Part shown: positions 61,318-64,000 of the stretch, one piece after another | How the letters are laid out: every line of letters starts with the position of its first letter | How positions within the stretch are numbered: the stretch's first letter is position 1 | Source: Prescottella defluvii | Lineage (GTDB): Bacteria; Actinomycetota; Actinomycetes; Mycobacteriales; Mycobacteriaceae | Reading direction: 5' to 3' | DNA length: 64,000 bases | NCBI GenBank assembly: GCA_029690005.1 | Contig: CP121458.1 | Coordinates: 124,001 to 188,000, forward strand | Position numbers and translations under genes: made by a program | Notes under the pieces: generated by a model | Databases searched by the model: none | Told to the model about the DNA's origin: nothing | Seen by the model: only the letters and a program-made list of their open reading frames with translations

Positions 61318-62505
61318 GTCGCCATCCCCAATTCGCGCAGCACCCGGACGGTGTCGCGGCCCGCCTGCGGCGCGGGCACGCGCGCCCCCTGACGACGCCC
61401 CGGCGGCGCGACCTCGATCGCCGCGGATCCGGTGTCGACCGTCCAGCGCCCGTCGCGCCGGTACGCGCGCGGTGAAACGCCGTCGTCAGCGCCGAGCGTG
61501 GAGGCGACGACATCGGCCATCGAGACCTCCCAGAGGTGGCCGGCACCTCCCCGCGGAGGCTCGCTCATAGCTCGGACAGCCGCGGTGAGCCCGGTGAGCG
61601 GGTCTGCTATCGCGTCGCCGACGAACATCGGCGTCCCGTCCTCGTCCAGTGCGGCAAGGCCGCTCGATGCCGCCACGTCGTCTCCGAAACCGACCGTGTC
61701 CGAATCACGCCCACGGGCGGTGATCGAGATCCAGGTGGTTCCGTCGTCCACCGCTGCGTGCGCGTCGAGCCCGAACCGCGCGAGCGCCCGCGGACGTGAC
61801 GCCTCGACGACGATGTCGGCGGCGGCGACCAGCCGGGCCATCGCGTCGCGTCCCGGACCGGTGCCGGGGTCGAGGACCACCGACTCGTGACCGGAGTGCA
61901 GCAGGTCGTAGAACGCCCGATCACCGAACCTGGCTCCGTCCAAGCGATTCGGGGTCTCGACCTTGATCACCCGCGCACCCGCCGCCGCGAGTAGATGCGC
62001 GCACAACGGGCCGGCCCACAGCCCACTGAAGTCGACGACCAGCAGACCCTGCACGCTCCGGGACGGCCCGCCGTCGCGGACGGGGTCGCACTCGTCCTCG
62101 GCCGGACAGGGGCGGCGGCGATCCCGAGAAGCTCGGCACGCTCGGCGAGGTCCGCGCCGGGGTGCTCCCGCAACCACCGCGCCACGAACGGCCAGGGATC
62201 GTCACCGACTTCGCGGCCTACGAGCGCTCCGAGGAGAGCAGGATCGTCCGGGCGGGCACGCAGACCGCCGCCCAACCGTCGGCGGTGGGCAGCAACCGAC
62301 AGTGCTGCCCCACCGACATGTCTCCTCGCCGGACCCCTCCCGTGTACGCGGCGCGTTCGGCGAGGAGCCGCGCCCCGTCCACCCGGGCAGGATGCGCGGT
62401 GTCACGGGTCGCGGCGACGATCCAATCGGACAACTCCCGGGCGTGAGATGCCGCCCGGCCGGGAGGCACGACCGGCGGTCCGTCGGACCGACCGGTCAGT
62501 GTCAT
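61314..62505 (-). CDS. CaiB/BaiF family III CoA-transferase
   Basis: About 397 residues, three frames joined (breaks near 62245 and 62110). GLLVVDFSGLWAGPLCAHLL and AGARVIKVETPNRLDGARFG are the CoA-transferase opening; the fold continues through HSGHESVVLDPGTGPGRDAM and ADIVVEASRPRALARFGLDA. The canonical catalytic Asp position cannot be fixed without alignment. The first 150 residues are an unusual N-terminal extension that precedes the family domain. It probably transfers CoA between carboxylic acids. It forms a GTGA-coupled pair with the amidohydrolase. Confidence 0.82.
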
Positions 62506-62674
62506 CGCTCCACTCTCGGCCCAGTCCCGAATCCGTTCGCGCCCAGAACCGACCGGGCAGTCGGTCGAGGACTCTGTTCCGCACTCCACGCACTCACACT
62601 CGCACAGATGCGATCGATCCCCGGGCATGTTCCGCCTCGCCGCCAACCTCGATGCCGGCAGAGGCGGTGAGCCA

Positions 62675-64000
62675 TCAGACTCTGGACACATCGGCGGGCA
62701 GAGCGATGTCGATCATCTCGGTATGGCGCACCACCTTGACCCGCGGGCGTCCCGTCGCACGGCCTGTGGCGCGTTCGTGGGCGTCCAGTCGTCGCCACGC
62801 AGCCAGGTCCATCCGTTCGGGTTGCCGCGCACGCAGCAGCCCTTCCAGGTCCTCTCGGTTGCCAGATGGGGACGGAGATTCCCCGACTGGAAGTCCGACA
62901 CGATCTCGGCGACGGTGGCTTCGGAGCACATCCGGTTCGAGCCGATGACACCGTTCGATCCGCGTTCGAGCCAGCCGGCGGTGTACACGCCTCGGAGCCG
63001 ATCCCCGGTCCGGGGTCGTAGACAGCACCGTTCAGGTTCGGAAGGACGCCTCGTGCCGCGTCGAAGGGCAGTCCGGCAATCGGGCTACCTGCGAATCCCA
63101 CTGAACGCACCACAAGGTCGGCCTCGAGGTCTTCGGTCCGCCCGACGGCCGCGTCTCCCCGTCCGCCGAGAGTTCGTTCACCGCGGCGCGCACCCCCTCC
63201 GCCCTGCCGTTCCCGAGTACCTCGGTCGGCGAGCGGAAGAACTGCAGATGAATCCTCTTGTTTCCGGGGTTCGGCTGCCGCTGGTGGTATCGGTCCAGGA
63301 TCGAGGCGCGGATACGGGTCAGTTCGTCCATTGCGCTTGTCGGGCAGAAGGAATGGGAGGCGGTCACATCCACGCCGGGGAGATTGTCCAACCCGAGAAG
63401 CTCCGGGGTGCTGAAGGCACCGTGCTCCGGCCCGCGACGTCCCAGGACGGTCACTTCGCGAATGCAGCTGGTAGCCAGTGCGTCGAGTGCATGTTCGGCA
63501 ATGTCGGTCCCCTTCAACCGTGATGTGTCGCCGACCAGGACTCGCGCAACGTCGAGCGCGACATTTCCATTGCCGACGATGACCGCACGATTGCCCGACA
63601 TGTCGAACGTCGCACCGGAGTGGTCAGGATGCCCGTTGTACCAGAGCACAAACTCACGAGCCGCGACGCTGCCTCGCATGTTCTCGCCCGGAATCCCCAG
63701 GAGACGATCGCCGTCGGCGCCCGACGCGTACACGACGGCATGGTGATACTGCAGAAGTTCGTCGTGTGTGACATGCGTGCCGACCTCGGTGTTCAGGTGC
63801 ACAGCACAACTCTTCTTCCCGAGGGAACGAGCGAACATCGTCGCGATCTGCTTGGTGGAGGCGTGGTCTGGTGCGACGCCGTACCGAACGAGACCACCTG
63901 GCGTCGGGAGCTTCTCGAAGACGGTGATCTCGACGTCCAGCCCCGTCAGGGCCGTCAGCGCGTCGACGACGTAGCAGGCCGACGGCCCGCTGCCGACGAT
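62675..64000 (-). CDS. fprA: FprA-like NADPH:ferredoxin reductase (5' end beyond the window)
   Basis: At least 442 residues visible. FAD motif IVGSGPSACYVVDAL at the right edge lacks only the first few residues; then FEKLPTPGGLVRYGVAPDH, the NADP motif VIVGNGNVALDVARVL, and the family end YTAGWLERGSNGVIGSNRMC. Frame breaks fall near 63145 and 62990. It transfers electrons between NADPH and ferredoxin, often for cytochrome P450s. It is upstream of the CoA-transferase with a 169-bp gap in which I see no gene. The N-terminus may include a ferredoxin domain outside the window. Confidence 0.9.

Overview
The window is high-GC DNA from a mycolic-acid actinobacterium (order Mycobacteriales). Rhodococcus is the most likely genus. 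The support is a complete mce1-type lipid-import operon led by a fadD5-like acyl-CoA synthetase, the murT-gatD pair, adjacent lysC-asd, an Ada-AlkA fusion, frequent GTG/TTG starts, and ATGA/GTGA-coupled operons. The genus is inferred from family content and was not tested by a search.

Layout, left to right. 0.1-4.3 kb: two-gene ABC exporter, then asd and lysC (aspartate pathway). 4.4-9.6 kb: LtrA-like and GAP-family membrane proteins, SulP transporter 1, a DUF1877 protein and a transglutaminase-like protein. 9.6-18.7 kb: SulP 2 divergent from a type I arylsulfatase, a large MalT/LAL-type LuxR regulator, a small conserved protein and SulP 3. 19.2-21.2 kb: leuA behind a putative Leu-rich leader peptide. 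21.2-30.9 kb: Ada-AlkA repair protein, an SDR, TDT and AI-2E family membrane proteins, a DUF1269 protein, aldehyde dehydrogenase, an alkyl-sulfatase-type metallo-hydrolase and a PLDc_N/SHOCT protein. 31-33 kb: murT-gatD (lipid II amidation). 33-39.1 kb: a LacI-controlled catabolic cluster (asparaginase family, polysaccharide-deacetylase family, MFS, two SDRs) of unknown substrate. 39-42.2 kb: an unknown protein, pyk and an HSL-type esterase. 42.4-53.9 kb: DUF2236 gene, then the mce operon read leftward (fadD5, yrbEA, yrbEB, mceA-F, Mce-associated protein). 54.2-56.9 kb: enoyl-CoA hydratase, a tandem TetR regulator and a GXWXG/DUF4334 protein. 57.4-59.5 kb: a DszA/NtaA-type flavin monooxygenase with an FMN reductase. 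59.9-64 kb: amidohydrolase, family III CoA-transferase and an edge-truncated FprA-type reductase.

A technical feature dominates. I count roughly fifty points where a recognisable protein continues in another frame. Wherever I worked out the bases, one G or C is missing from a short G/C run. Core genes (lysC, leuA, most mce genes) are affected, so these look like sequencing or assembly deletions rather than real pseudogenes. I therefore give each broken gene as one reconstructed feature with approximate break positions. One gene, the polysaccharide deacetylase, has three deletions that cancel and leave an apparently intact but scrambled reading frame.

The strongest regulatory signals are a TTGACA promoter with a double palindromic LacI-type operator before ansA, the leucine leader with a -10 box placed for leaderless transcription before leuA, and a repeated 15-bp element (tcggcctgagcgccc) at gene 3' ends near 21.2 and 23.6 kb. 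Sulfur-related functions recur (three SulP proteins, arylsulfatase, alkyl-sulfatase-type hydrolase, DszA-type monooxygenase), but they are not in one operon. I saw no tRNA, rRNA, CRISPR array, insertion sequence or phage gene.
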